Origin: Pseudomonadota bacterium | Lineage (GTDB): Bacteria; Pseudomonadota; Alphaproteobacteria; Sphingomonadales; Sphingomonadaceae | DNA length: 64,000 nucleotides | Direction: 5' to 3' | NCBI GenBank assembly: GCA_023391375.1 | Contig: JAEWBB010000011.1 | Coordinates: 355,364 to 419,363, forward strand | In this document: one piece after another, positions 32,380 to 39,797 of the stretch | How positions within the stretch are numbered: position 1 is the stretch's first letter | Layout: the number at the start of each line of letters is the position of its first letter | Made by a program: the position numbers and the translations under genes | Notes under the pieces: model-generated | What the model was told of the DNA's origin: nothing | Databases searched by the model: none | The model's input: the letters and a program-made list of their open reading frames with translations, nothing else

Positions 32380-33690
32380 CTACTCTGCGGCCTCGCGGGT
32401 ATCGGCACCCTCGCGCTTGGCGATGCGACGCTCCAGTTCGGGGCGGAAGTGACGGATCAGGCCCTGGATCGGCCACGCCGCGGCGTCGCCCAGCGCGCAG
32501 ATCGTGTGACCCTCGACTTGCTTGGTCACGTCGTAGAGCCGGTCGATCGTCGGCACATCGGCATCGCCGGTGCGCAGCCGCTCCATCGTCCGCCACATCC
32601 AGCCGGTGCCTTCACGGCACGGCGTGCACTGGCCGCAGCTCTCGTGCTTGTAGAAATAGCTGATGCGGCTGATGGCGCGGACGATGTCGGTCGACTTGTC
32701 CATGACGATGACCGCTGCCGTGCCGAGGCCGGAGCCCAGCGCCTTCAAGCCGTCGAAGTCCATCGGCGCGTCCATGATCTCGGCCGCCGGGACGAGCGGG
32801 ACGGACGAGCCGCCGGGGATCACGGCGAGGAGGTTATCCCAGCCGCCCTTGATGCCGCCGCAGTGCTTGTCGATCAGCTCCTTGAACGGGATGCTCATCG
32901 CTTCCTCGACCACGCACGGGTTGTTCACATGGCCCGAGATCTGGAACAGCTTGGTGCCGGCGTTGTTCTCCCGGCCGAAGCTCTTGAACCAGTCGGCGCC
33001 GCGACGGAGAATCGTCGGGACGACGGCAATGCTCTCCACATTGTTGACCGTGGTCGGGCAGCCGTAGAGGCCCGCGCCGGCCGGGAACGGCGGCTTGAGG
33101 CGCGGCTGGCCCTTCTTGCCTTCGAGACTTTCCAGCATCGCGGTTTCTTCGCCGCAAATGTAGGCGCCCGCGCCGCGGTGGACGAACAGGTCGAAGTCGT
33201 AGCCCGAACCCGCCGCATTCTTGCCGAGCAGGCCGGCGGCGTAAGCTTCGGCGACAGCTTTCCGCAGCGCCTCGGTTTCGACGATGAATTCGCCGCGGAC
33301 GTAAATGTAGCCCGCGCGCGCGCGCATCGCGAAGCCGGCGATCAGCGCGCCCTCGACCAGCTTGTGCGGGTCGTGGCGAAGGATTTCGCGGTCCTTGCAG
33401 CTTCCGGGCTCGGATTCGTCGGCATTAATGACGAGGAAGTTGGGCCGGCCCGGGGTCGGCTCCTTGGGCATGAAGCTCCACTTCATACCGGTCGGGAAGC
33501 CGGCGCCGCCACGTCCGCGCAGGCCCGATGCCTTGACGATCTCGATGATCGGGTCCTGCCCCAACTTCATCAGGTCGGCAGTGTTGTCCCAGTCGCCGCG
33601 CGCCTGCGCGTCCTTCAGCGACGGGGACTGGTAGCCGTAAAGGTTGGTGAAGATGCGGTCCTTGTCGGACAGCGAGGTGATGCCGGTCAT
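32380..33690 (-). CDS. nuoF: NADH-quinone oxidoreductase subunit F
   Basis: FMN- and NADH-binding subunit where complex I takes in electrons. 436 aa. The NADH/FMN site is at GLRGRGGAGFPTGMKWSFM and in the loop AYICGEETAMLESLEGKKG, continuing into YGCPTTVNNVES. The [4Fe-4S] cluster N3 cysteines are in ESCGQCTPCREGTGW and the later HTICALGDAAAWP. Its ATG overlaps the stop of the 55-aa membrane protein gene (ATGA), so its translation is coupled to that gene. Confidence 0.97.
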   Translation of the reverse strand: MTGITSLSDKDRIFTNLYGYQSPSLKDAQARGDWDNTADLMKLGQDPIIEIVKASGLRGRGGAGFPTGMKWSFMPKEPTPGRPNFLVINADESEPGSCKDREILRHDPHKLVEGALIAGFAMRARAGYIYVRGEFIVETEALRKAVAEAYAAGLLGKNAAGSGYDFDLFVHRGAGAYICGEETAMLESLEGKKGQPRLKPPFPAGAGLYGCPTTVNNVESIAVVPTILRRGADWFKSFGRENNAGTKLFQISGHVNNPCVVEEAMSIPFKELIDKHCGGIKGGWDNLLAVIPGGSSVPLVPAAEIMDAPMDFDGLKALGSGLGTAAVIVMDKSTDIVRAISRISYFYKHESCGQCTPCREGTGWMWRTMERLRTGDADVPTIDRLYDVTKQVEGHTICALGDAAAWPIQGLIRHFRPELERRIAKREGADTREAAE

Positions 33691-33854
33691 GACTGTGCCG
33701 GGCCTTTCTTGTTACCCAGACCACTCAGGCCGCCGAACAGGATGCCGAGGATCAACCAGACGACCCACCCGCCGCCGCCGAGAAACTTGATCACGGACAC
33801 CGCCAGAAAGGCAAGGCCGACGACCCGAAGGCCGGTTTTGCGCGACTCGGTCAT
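33687..33854 (-). CDS. Tiny membrane protein (55 aa) between nuoE and nuoF
   Basis: Not recognised. MTESRKTGLRVVGLAFLAVS begins it, and a Gly4-Trp turn (FLGGGGWVVW) then leads into a second hydrophobic stretch (LILGILFGGLSGLG). It ends in a basic tail NKKGPAQS. Two short membrane segments with a glycine turn suggest a membrane hairpin. Its ATG overlaps the stop of the upstream 46-aa gene (ATGA at 33851-33854) and its stop overlaps the nuoF start (ATGA at 33687-33690). This precise coupling on both sides is the main evidence that it is a real gene. Confidence 0.7.
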   Translation of the reverse strand: MTESRKTGLRVVGLAFLAVSVIKFLGGGGWVVWLILGILFGGLSGLGNKKGPAQS

Positions 33855-33991
33855 GCGGCCGACCCATGCATGACGAACCAGGCCGCAACGGCCAGGATCG
33901 CTAGAATGACGACGAACTTGATTGCTCCCGTGATGAAGCGGAAGGCGAGGAACGCGACGACCAGCGCGATCAGGATGGCGACGAGGCTCAT
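33851..33991 (-). CDS. Tiny membrane protein (46 aa) between nuoE and nuoF
   Basis: Not recognised. Almost the whole 46-residue chain is hydrophobic: MSLVAILIALVVAFLAFRF, then a charged break ITGAIKF, then VVILAILAVAAWFVMHG. This is two membrane segments or one long one, with few loops. It resembles the 47-aa protein encoded just upstream in length, segment spacing and the central lysine, so the two may be an old tandem duplication. The start overlaps the stop of that gene (33988-33991) and its stop overlaps the next start (33851-33854), four bases each time. Confidence 0.7.
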   Translation of the reverse strand: MSLVAILIALVVAFLAFRFITGAIKFVVILAILAVAAWFVMHGSAA

Positions 33992-34131
33992 TTGAGGCGC
34001 TTACCGCCGAACTTGTTCTGCGCGAACATGACGATGCCGACCGCCAGCGCGACGATAATCGCGACCTTGACCAGTTTCAGCAAAACGCCGGCGAGCAGTA
34101 CGACGATGATGATGGCGATCAGAATGCCCAT
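33988..34131 (-). CDS. Tiny membrane protein (47 aa) between nuoE and nuoF
   Basis: Not recognised. MGILIAIIIVVLLAGVLLK is a first membrane segment, LVKVAIIVALAVGIVMFAQ a second, and the tail NKFGGKRLK is basic, so the C-terminus probably faces the cytoplasm. The ATG shares one base with the nuoE stop (TAATG at 34131) and has GGGGG about nine bases upstream. The stop overlaps the start of the 46-aa gene. Continuous coupling from nuoE to nuoF through three such genes suggests equal production with complex I subunits. Confidence 0.72.
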   Translation of the reverse strand: MGILIAIIIVVLLAGVLLKLVKVAIIVALAVGIVMFAQNKFGGKRLK

Positions 34132-34796
34132 TACCACTGCCCCCGATAGTCGTAGTTGCGCTCGGCCATTTTCTTGAGCGTGGTCGGCCCGCCTTCCGGC
34201 GCGCTCGTCTGGCGCTCGACCTGCGGACCCGCCTTCGGCTTCTTGCCGTCGGCCAGCGCGTCGAGGATCGCGGTCATGCTCTCCTCGGTCAGGTCCTCGT
34301 AATTGTCATCGTTGATCTGGACCATCGGCGCGTTGGTGCAGGCGCCGAGGCACTCGACTTCGGTCAGCGTGAACAGGCCGTCGCTGGTCGTCTGGCCCTT
34401 GCGCATTCCGCGCTTGGCACAGGCCTTCAGCACATCGTCCGAGCCGCGCAGCATGCACGGCGTCGTGCCGCACACCTGAACGTGGAATTTGCCGACCGGC
34501 ACCAGGTTGAACATGGTGTAGAAGCTGGCGACTTCCTGCACCGCGATCGGTGGCATCGACAATTCGCGCGCGACGAATTCGATCACCGGGATCGGCAGCC
34601 AGCCCTGCGTGCCCGTCATTTCGCCGACCTGGCGTTGAGCAAGGTCGAGGAACGGGATCGACGCCGACATCTGGCGGCCCGCCGGATAACGCGACACGAT
34701 GTCCGCCGCCGCCTTGGCGTTGGCCGGCGACCAGGCGAAGTCGCCCCACTCGGCGCGGAGCTCCGGGGTGTCAGCAGCGAAATGGCGCTCGGCCAT
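34131..34796 (-). CDS. nuoE: NADH-quinone oxidoreductase subunit E
   Basis: 24-kDa-type subunit with the [2Fe-2S] cluster N1a, forming the NADH dehydrogenase module with NuoF. 221 aa. A thioredoxin-like fold follows a helical N-terminus. The four cluster cysteines are in VCGTTPCMLRG and ECLGACTNAPM. A C-terminal tail of about 45 residues (KKPKAGPQVERQTSAPEGGP onward) is typical of alphaproteobacterial NuoE. Its start overlaps the stop of the 79-aa gene by one base and its stop overlaps the 47-aa gene by one base. Confidence 0.97.
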   Translation of the reverse strand: MAERHFAADTPELRAEWGDFAWSPANAKAAADIVSRYPAGRQMSASIPFLDLAQRQVGEMTGTQGWLPIPVIEFVARELSMPPIAVQEVASFYTMFNLVPVGKFHVQVCGTTPCMLRGSDDVLKACAKRGMRKGQTTSDGLFTLTEVECLGACTNAPMVQINDDNYEDLTEESMTAILDALADGKKPKAGPQVERQTSAPEGGPTTLKKMAERNYDYRGQW

Positions 34797-35035
34797 TATT
34801 CGGACTCCGTCATAAATTTGTGCACGAAGGGGCGCCCGCCCCAGATGAAACCGAACAGAATCAGGCCCGCGACCGCACCGATCGGCGGCACCGCCCAGAT
34901 GCCATAGTCGTAGAGCGCTCGATTGATCTGGCCGAGGTTGAGTACCAGCAGAACGGCTCCGGCGAGCGCCAGGAAGATCACTGCAGCGCGCAAGGTAAGA
35001 TTAGGCTGTTCCGCGGGGAAGAAACGATCAGCCAT
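34796..35035 (-). CDS. Small membrane protein (79 aa) between nuoD and nuoE
   Basis: Not recognised. MADRFFPAEQPNLTLRAAVI opens it, with two membrane helices at about residues 15-33 (LRAAVIFLALAGAVLLVLN) and 46-62 (VPPIGAVAGLILFGFIWG). The loop between them reads LGQINRALYDYGIWA and the short tail is polar (RPFVHKFMTESE). The start is the ATG at 35035; an upstream ATG at 35077 would prepend an Arg-rich stretch. It overlaps the 93-aa gene upstream by eight bases and nuoE by one base (TAATG), so it is probably co-translated with complex I. Confidence 0.72.
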   Translation of the reverse strand: MADRFFPAEQPNLTLRAAVIFLALAGAVLLVLNLGQINRALYDYGIWAVPPIGAVAGLILFGFIWGGRPFVHKFMTESE

Positions 35036-35309
35036 GCGCTTCCTCCTTCGGCGCCGAACCGGCTTCGCGTTCTGCACGGCGCTTGGTCACGCGCGGACTG
35101 AGCCATGCCCACCACAGCGCCATGAACATCGAGCTAGCAATCACGCCGCTCGTACCGGTCAGGAAGGGAATCTCCGGAAATGCGACGAGATGCGCGTTGG
35201 ATGCCCAGGATACGACAACCCAAATACCGCCGACGATAGCGATCAGGCGCCGGTGCCGTTGAGCGAATGCATCGATCCGATCGATAATGCCGTCGATCAC
35301 CGGTCGCAT
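35028..35309 (-). CDS. Small membrane protein (93 aa) between nuoD and nuoE
   Basis: Not recognised. The N-terminus is an amphipathic basic helix (MRPVIDGIIDRIDAFAQRHR), followed by membrane helices at about 21-37 (RLIAIVGGIWVVVSWAS) and about 50-71 (LTGTSGVIASSMFMALWWAW). The tail is strongly charged (SPRVTKRRAEREAGSAPKEE). Overlaps of 13 bases with the nuoD stop and eight bases with the 79-aa gene tie it into the operon. An open frame continues upstream to 35834, but that part lies inside nuoD in another frame and is not used. It may be an accessory or assembly protein; this is inference from position only. Confidence 0.72.
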   Translation of the reverse strand: MRPVIDGIIDRIDAFAQRHRRLIAIVGGIWVVVSWASNAHLVAFPEIPFLTGTSGVIASSMFMALWWAWLSPRVTKRRAEREAGSAPKEEAHG

Positions 35310-36532
35310 TCCCCGAAGACGACGTCGATCGCGGACAGCACGGCGGTGGTGTCGGCCAACATGTGGCCCTTCATCATGAAGTCCATCGCCTGGAGATGGC
35401 TGAATGCGGTCGGGCGGATCTTGCAGCGGTACGGCTTGTTGGTGCCGTCGGCGACGAGATAGACGCCGAATTCGCCCTTGGGGCTTTCGGTCGCGACATA
35501 CACTTCGCCCGCCGGGACGTGATAGCCCTCGGTGTAAAGCTTGAAGTGGTGGATCAGCGCTTCCATTGACTGCTTCATCTCGCCGCGCTTGGGCGGGAAG
35601 ACCTTGCGGTCGAGGCTGCCAATCGGGCCCGCCGGCATGTCCTTGAGGCACTGACGCATGATGCGCGCCGACTGGCGGACTTCCTCGACGCGGACCATGA
35701 AGCGGTCGTAGCAATCGCCCTTGGTTCCCACCGGAATATCGAATTCCATGCGGCCGTAGACTTCGTACGGCTGCGAGCGGCGGAGGTCCCACGGGATGCC
35801 GGCTGCGCGGATCATCGGTCCGCTGAAGCCCCACGCCAGCGCGTCTTCCTTGCTGACCGTGCCGATGTCGACGTTGCGCTGCTTGAAGATGCGGTTGTCC
35901 GCGACCAGCGAAATCGCGTCCTCGAACAGCGGCATGCGCTTGTCGAGGAAGGTCGCCATGTCGGCCAATACCTTCTCCGGAATGTCCTGGTGGACGCCGC
36001 CGACGCGGAAATAGTTGGCGTGCATGCGCGCGCCCGACACCGCTTCGTAAAGCTGCATCGTGTCTTCACGCACTTCGAACAGCCACAGGTTGGGCGTCAT
36101 CGCGCCCACGTCCATCACGTGGCTGCCAAGGTTCAGCATGTGGTTGGAGATGCGGGTCAATTCCGCCATCAACACGCGGATGTACTGCGCGCGCAGCGGC
36201 ACCTCGAGGCCCATCAGCTTCTCGACCGCCAGCACGTAGCTGTGCTCCATGCACATCGGCGAGCAGTAATCGAGCCGGTCGAAGTAAGGCAGCGCCTGGG
36301 CGTAGGTGCGATATTCGATCAGCTTTTCGGTACCGCGGTGGAGCAGGCCCACGTGCGGGTCGACCCGTTCGACGATTTCGCCGTCCAGCTCCATGATCAG
36401 GCGCAGCACGCCGTGGGCCGCAGGGTGCTGGGGGCCGAAGTTGATCGTGTAGTTGGAAACCGTCTGGTCGCCGGCGGTCGGCTTGTCGCCGTCCTGGGGC
36501 GCGCCGACCATGACATCGAGCGTCTGGGTCAT
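35297..36532 (-). CDS. nuoD: NADH-quinone oxidoreductase subunit D
   Basis: 49-kDa-type subunit lining the quinone site, related to the large subunit of NiFe hydrogenases. 411 aa. The quinone-site histidine is in GPQHPAAHGVLRLIMELDGE, followed by HVGLLHRGTEKLIEYRTY. The DYCSPMCMEHSYVLAVEKL and LGSHVMDVGAMTP stretches are conserved, and it ends in AVLSAIDVVFGECDR, the usual C-terminus. It overlaps nuoC by four bases. It is separate from NuoC, not fused as in enterobacteria. Confidence 0.97.
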   Translation of the reverse strand: MTQTLDVMVGAPQDGDKPTAGDQTVSNYTINFGPQHPAAHGVLRLIMELDGEIVERVDPHVGLLHRGTEKLIEYRTYAQALPYFDRLDYCSPMCMEHSYVLAVEKLMGLEVPLRAQYIRVLMAELTRISNHMLNLGSHVMDVGAMTPNLWLFEVREDTMQLYEAVSGARMHANYFRVGGVHQDIPEKVLADMATFLDKRMPLFEDAISLVADNRIFKQRNVDIGTVSKEDALAWGFSGPMIRAAGIPWDLRRSQPYEVYGRMEFDIPVGTKGDCYDRFMVRVEEVRQSARIMRQCLKDMPAGPIGSLDRKVFPPKRGEMKQSMEALIHHFKLYTEGYHVPAGEVYVATESPKGEFGVYLVADGTNKPYRCKIRPTAFSHLQAMDFMMKGHMLADTTAVLSAIDVVFGECDR

Positions 36533-37329
36533 GCCTCACCCTTTTTCTTGCGCGGCGTACGCTTCGGTTCGGCCTTGGCCGTCGCCTTCGGGCTGGCCGC
36601 CTTCTTGGCCGCAGGCTTGCGCGCCGCCTCGGTCGCTTCTTTTTCGGCCGGCTTGCCGGCGCCGGTGTCGGCGGGCTTCTCGGTCGTCTTGGGCGTGGGC
36701 GGCGGCGGCGCGGGCGGCACGGTGGCCTTTTCATCGCCCGGCAGCTGGTAGTCCGGCCCTTCCCACGGCATCAGAAAGTCGAAATTGCGGAAATCTTGGG
36801 CGAGCTTCACCGGCTCGTACACCACCCGCTTCTCGGCTTCCGAATAGCGCAGTTCGACATAGCCGGTCTGCGGGAAGTCCTTGCGCAGCGGATAGCCCTC
36901 GAACCCGTAGTCGGTGAGAATACGGCGCAGGTCGGCGTTGCCGGCGAAGGTGACGCCGTACATGTCGAACACCTCGCGCTCGAGCCAGCCGGCGACCGGC
37001 CACAGCCCGGTCAGCGACGGCACCGGTGTGTCCTCGTCGGTCGTGACCTTGAGGCGCACCCGATGGTTCTCGGTGACCGACAGGAAATGGTAATTGACCT
37101 CGAACCGCTCCGGCCGGTTCGGGTAATCCGCACCGGCGATTTCCATCAGCTGCTGATAGCCGAACTGGTCACGGAGCAGGCGCGCCGCCTCGACCAGCCC
37201 GTCGCGGATGACGGTGACGGTCAATTCACCAGCCGCGTCCTTGGTCGAGACATGCGACGACCCGATCGCCTTGGCGAACGTGTCCGCAAAGCCTTCCCGC
37301 GGCTTGATGAGGGGGGCCGGACTGCTCAT
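36529..37329 (-). CDS. nuoC: NADH-quinone oxidoreductase subunit C with a long Ala/Lys/Pro tail
   Basis: 30-kDa-type subunit of the complex I peripheral arm. 266 aa. The conserved core covers residues 1-205, with the signature WLEREVFDMYGVTFAGNADL followed by RRILTDYGFEGYPLRKDFP. After YQLPGDEKA the last 62 residues are low-complexity: PPAPPPPTPKTTEK, then Ala/Lys-rich repeats ending in PKRTPRKKKGEA. That tail is strongly basic and resembles histone H1-like tails; it is not part of the known structure. The start is MSSPAPLIKPREGF (37329), which overlaps the nuoB stop by four bases. Confidence 0.96.
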   Translation of the reverse strand: MSSPAPLIKPREGFADTFAKAIGSSHVSTKDAAGELTVTVIRDGLVEAARLLRDQFGYQQLMEIAGADYPNRPERFEVNYHFLSVTENHRVRLKVTTDEDTPVPSLTGLWPVAGWLEREVFDMYGVTFAGNADLRRILTDYGFEGYPLRKDFPQTGYVELRYSEAEKRVVYEPVKLAQDFRNFDFLMPWEGPDYQLPGDEKATVPPAPPPPTPKTTEKPADTGAGKPAEKEATEAARKPAAKKAASPKATAKAEPKRTPRKKKGEA

Positions 37330-37892
37330 CGCTCGATCGTCCCCTCGCGGCGGATTTTTCGCTGCAACTGCATGATGCCGTAGAGCAGCGCCTCGGCCGT
37401 CGGGGGGCAACCCGGGACATAGACATCGACCGGCACGATCCGGTCGCAGCCGCGAACGACGGAGTAGCTATAGTGATAATAGCCGCCGCCGTTGGCGCAC
37501 GAGCCCATCGAGATGACGTATTTCGGCTCGCTCATCTGGTCGTAGACCTTGCGAAGCGCCGGGGCCATCTTGTTGCACAGTGTGCCGGCGACAATCATCA
37601 CGTCGCTCTGGCGCGGTGACGCGCGCGGGGCGACGCCGAAGCGTTCGAGGTCGTAGCGCGGCATGTTGACGTGGATCATCTCGACCGCGCAGCAGGCGAG
37701 GCCGAAAGTCATCCACCACAGCGAGCCGGTCCGGGCCCAGTGGACGAGGTCCTCGAGGCTCGCGACGACGAAGCCCTTTTCGTCGAGTTCGGCGCGCATG
37801 CTCTCGAACTTCGCCCTTTGTTCGGGCGACAGATCCGCTTCTTGCGGCTTGAGGCCGACCGTCGGGTCGGAAGTGGCGGGCATCACTCCCAT
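37326..37892 (-). CDS. nuoB: NADH-quinone oxidoreductase subunit B
   Basis: Carries the terminal [4Fe-4S] cluster N2 that reduces quinone. 188 aa from the ATG at 37892. The cluster cysteines are in FGLACCAVEMIH (two adjacent), SMGSCANGGGYYHY and VPGCPPTAEALLYG. Two starts each have a good ribosome-binding site: 37892 (GGGAG seven bases upstream) and 37883 (GGGAG four bases upstream, TGATG with the nuoA stop). The longer is listed. The residues before about 30 are variable in this family. Confidence 0.97.
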   Translation of the reverse strand: MGVMPATSDPTVGLKPQEADLSPEQRAKFESMRAELDEKGFVVASLEDLVHWARTGSLWWMTFGLACCAVEMIHVNMPRYDLERFGVAPRASPRQSDVMIVAGTLCNKMAPALRKVYDQMSEPKYVISMGSCANGGGYYHYSYSVVRGCDRIVPVDVYVPGCPPTAEALLYGIMQLQRKIRREGTIER

Positions 37893-38260
37893 TCGAGCGC
37901 TCCCTTCTTCCAAGCATAGGCCAGGCCAAGGCCAAGTTCCGCCAGGAACACGATCATCGCGCCCCAGCCAAGCCAGCCCGTATCCTTCAGGCTGACCGCC
38001 CAAGGATAGAGGAAGGCCGCCTCGAGGTCGAAGACGATGAACAGGATCGCGACCAGGTAGAAGCGAACGTCGAACTGCGAGCGGCTGTCCTCGAACGCTG
38101 GGAAGCCGCACTCATATTCGCTGAGCTTTTCCGAGTCCGGCTTGTGGGCGCCGGTGAAGCGCGACACGACCATTGGCAGGAAGACGAACGCGGTCGACAG
38201 CCCCAATGCGATGAGGATGAACAAGAGGATCGGCAGATACCCGGCGGCGACGTTGGCCAA
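37883..38260 (-). CDS. nuoA: NADH-quinone oxidoreductase subunit A (TTG start)
   Basis: Small membrane subunit (ND3 equivalent), first gene of the operon. 125 aa with three membrane helices; the conserved loop is EYECGFPAFEDSRSQFDVRF followed by LVAILFIVFDLEAAFLYPWA. No ATG is available before the first helix. The TTG at 38260 has GGAGAGAG four bases upstream and gives the expected length, so it is taken as start. A weak promoter (TTGCTC, 17 bases, TAGAGA) is possible in the 88-base gap to suhB, so the operon may have its own promoter or continue from efp-suhB. Confidence 0.93.
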   Translation of the reverse strand: MANVAAGYLPILLFILIALGLSTAFVFLPMVVSRFTGAHKPDSEKLSEYECGFPAFEDSRSQFDVRFYLVAILFIVFDLEAAFLYPWAVSLKDTGWLGWGAMIVFLAELGLGLAYAWKKGALEWE

Positions 38261-38348
38261 GACTCTCTCCGGTGAGGGACGACGAAGTTGGCGGCTCTCT
38301 AGGACGCGAGGGCGCAGGGAGCAAGCGCTCCGCGACCTGAAATTGCCT

Positions 38349-39161
38349 CTAGCGCAACGCTCCCGCGAGGAGTTTGTGCAACTTCGAATGAAGCTCGCCG
38401 CTCGCTGCCAGATACTGACGGCGCTCGGCCCACTTGTCCTGCCCGCGGTAGTCGGTGACGAACCCGCCCGCCTCGCGCACCAGCAGGGTGCCTGCAGCGG
38501 TGTCCCAGAGGTCGAGGTCGTCCTCCCAGAAGCCGTCGAAACGGCCGGCCGCGACCCAGGCGAAGTCGAGGCTCGCCGCGCCCATGCGCCGCACGCCACT
38601 GACTTCCGGCGCGATCGCACCGTAGATCTTGGCCCAGCTGGCGACGTTGCCGCGTCCGAAGTGCGGCATGCCCGTGCCAATCAGCGCTTCGTCCAGGTGG
38701 CGGCGTGCCGATACGCGCAGTCGACGGTCATGGAGCCAAGCGCCCCTACCCTTCTCGGCCCAAAAGCTCTCGTCGGTCAGCGGCTGGTAGACCAGCGCGT
38801 GTGTGATTTCCGGCTCACCGTTCGGCTTCTTGTCCTCGACCGCGATCGAGATGCCGAAGTGCGGTACGCCATGAAGGAAGTTCGAGGTGCCGTCGAGCGG
38901 ATCGACGATCCATCGCGGCTTGTCGGGATTGCCGTCGCTCTCGCCGCTCTCTTCGCTGAGGATACGCCAGTCCGGCCGGGCATTGCGCAGCTCGTCGAGA
39001 ATCGTCGCCTCGGCCCGCTTGTCGGCCATGCTGACGAAGTCTGCCGGTCCCTTCCTCGAGACCTGCAGCTGTTCCACCTCGCCGAAATCGCGGCGCAGGC
39101 GCGGAGCCGCCTTGCGGGCGGCCTTTTGCATGACGGTGATCAGGCCGGAGTGCGAAACCAT
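38349..39161 (-). CDS. suhB: Inositol monophosphatase family protein
   Basis: Mg-dependent phosphatase of the IMPase/SuhB family. 270 aa. Metal-binding motifs are ILSEESGESDG, WIVDPLDGTSNFLHGVPHF and the C-terminal EDDLDLWDTAAGTLLVREAG, all with the expected acidic residues. In bacteria such proteins dephosphorylate inositol monophosphate and SuhB also takes part in rRNA antitermination; which applies here is not visible. The ATG shares a base with the efp stop (TAATG at 39161), so it is coupled to elongation factor P. Confidence 0.93.
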   Translation of the reverse strand: MVSHSGLITVMQKAARKAAPRLRRDFGEVEQLQVSRKGPADFVSMADKRAEATILDELRNARPDWRILSEESGESDGNPDKPRWIVDPLDGTSNFLHGVPHFGISIAVEDKKPNGEPEITHALVYQPLTDESFWAEKGRGAWLHDRRLRVSARRHLDEALIGTGMPHFGRGNVASWAKIYGAIAPEVSGVRRMGAASLDFAWVAAGRFDGFWEDDLDLWDTAAGTLLVREAGGFVTDYRGQDKWAERRQYLAASGELHSKLHKLLAGALR

Positions 39162-39724
39162 TAGTCGGCGCGCCTCACGTAGGTCTGTTCGTAGACGTCG
39201 ACGACGATCTTGGTGCCGCTCGCGATGTGCGGCGGGACCATGATGCGCACGCCATTGTCGAGGATCGCCGGCTTGTAGCTCGACGAAGCGGTCTGGCCCT
39301 TCACCACCGCATCGGCCTCGACGATCGTCGCTTCGACCGTGTCGGGCAGCTGGACCGAAATAGGGCGCTCCTCGTGGAGCTCCATCACCACGTCCATGCC
39401 ATCCTGAAGGAAAGCCGCGGCGTCGCCGAGCGTGTCGCGCGGGAGCGTGATCTGCTCGTACGTGTCCTTGTCCATGAACGTCAGGTCCTCGCCGTCGGCG
39501 AACAGGAACTGGAAGTCCTTGGTGTCAAGGCGGATGCGCTCGACCGTTTCCGCCGACCGGAAGCGGACGTTGGTCTTGCGGCCGTCGATGAGGTTCTTCA
39601 TCTCGACCTGCATGTAGGCACCGCCCTTGCCGGGCTGGGTGTGCTGGATTTTGACGGCGCGCCAGATGCCGCCTTCATATTCGATGATGTTGCCGGGACG
39701 AATGTCTACGCCGCTGATCTTCAT
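39161..39724 (-). CDS. efp: Elongation factor P
   Basis: Translation factor that relieves ribosome stalling at polyproline stretches. 187 aa, three beta-barrel domains. The tip residue that is modified in many bacteria is a lysine in HTQPGKGGAYMQVEMKN. The C-terminal signature is AILDNGVRIMVPPHIASGTKI. The start is MKISGVDIRPGNIIEYEGG (39724); an upstream in-frame ATG at 39757 adds eleven unconserved residues. It is followed immediately by suhB. No gene for the lysine-modifying enzymes is in this window. Confidence 0.97.
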   Translation of the reverse strand: MKISGVDIRPGNIIEYEGGIWRAVKIQHTQPGKGGAYMQVEMKNLIDGRKTNVRFRSAETVERIRLDTKDFQFLFADGEDLTFMDKDTYEQITLPRDTLGDAAAFLQDGMDVVMELHEERPISVQLPDTVEATIVEADAVVKGQTASSSYKPAILDNGVRIMVPPHIASGTKIVVDVYEQTYVRRAD

Positions 39725-39797
39725 AGGTGATCCGCCTACATGCTGGAGAGATGACAAAGAGCCGACGGCGTTTTCGCCGCCTTACGCGGGAGCGCCC

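Noticed and set aside
32122..33873. 583-codon plus-strand frame opposite nuoF
   Set aside because: Antisense shadow with biased composition and no domain.
38318..38331. Short GGAGC/GCTCC hairpin between suhB and nuoA
   Set aside because: Only five base pairs and no T-run; not called a terminator.
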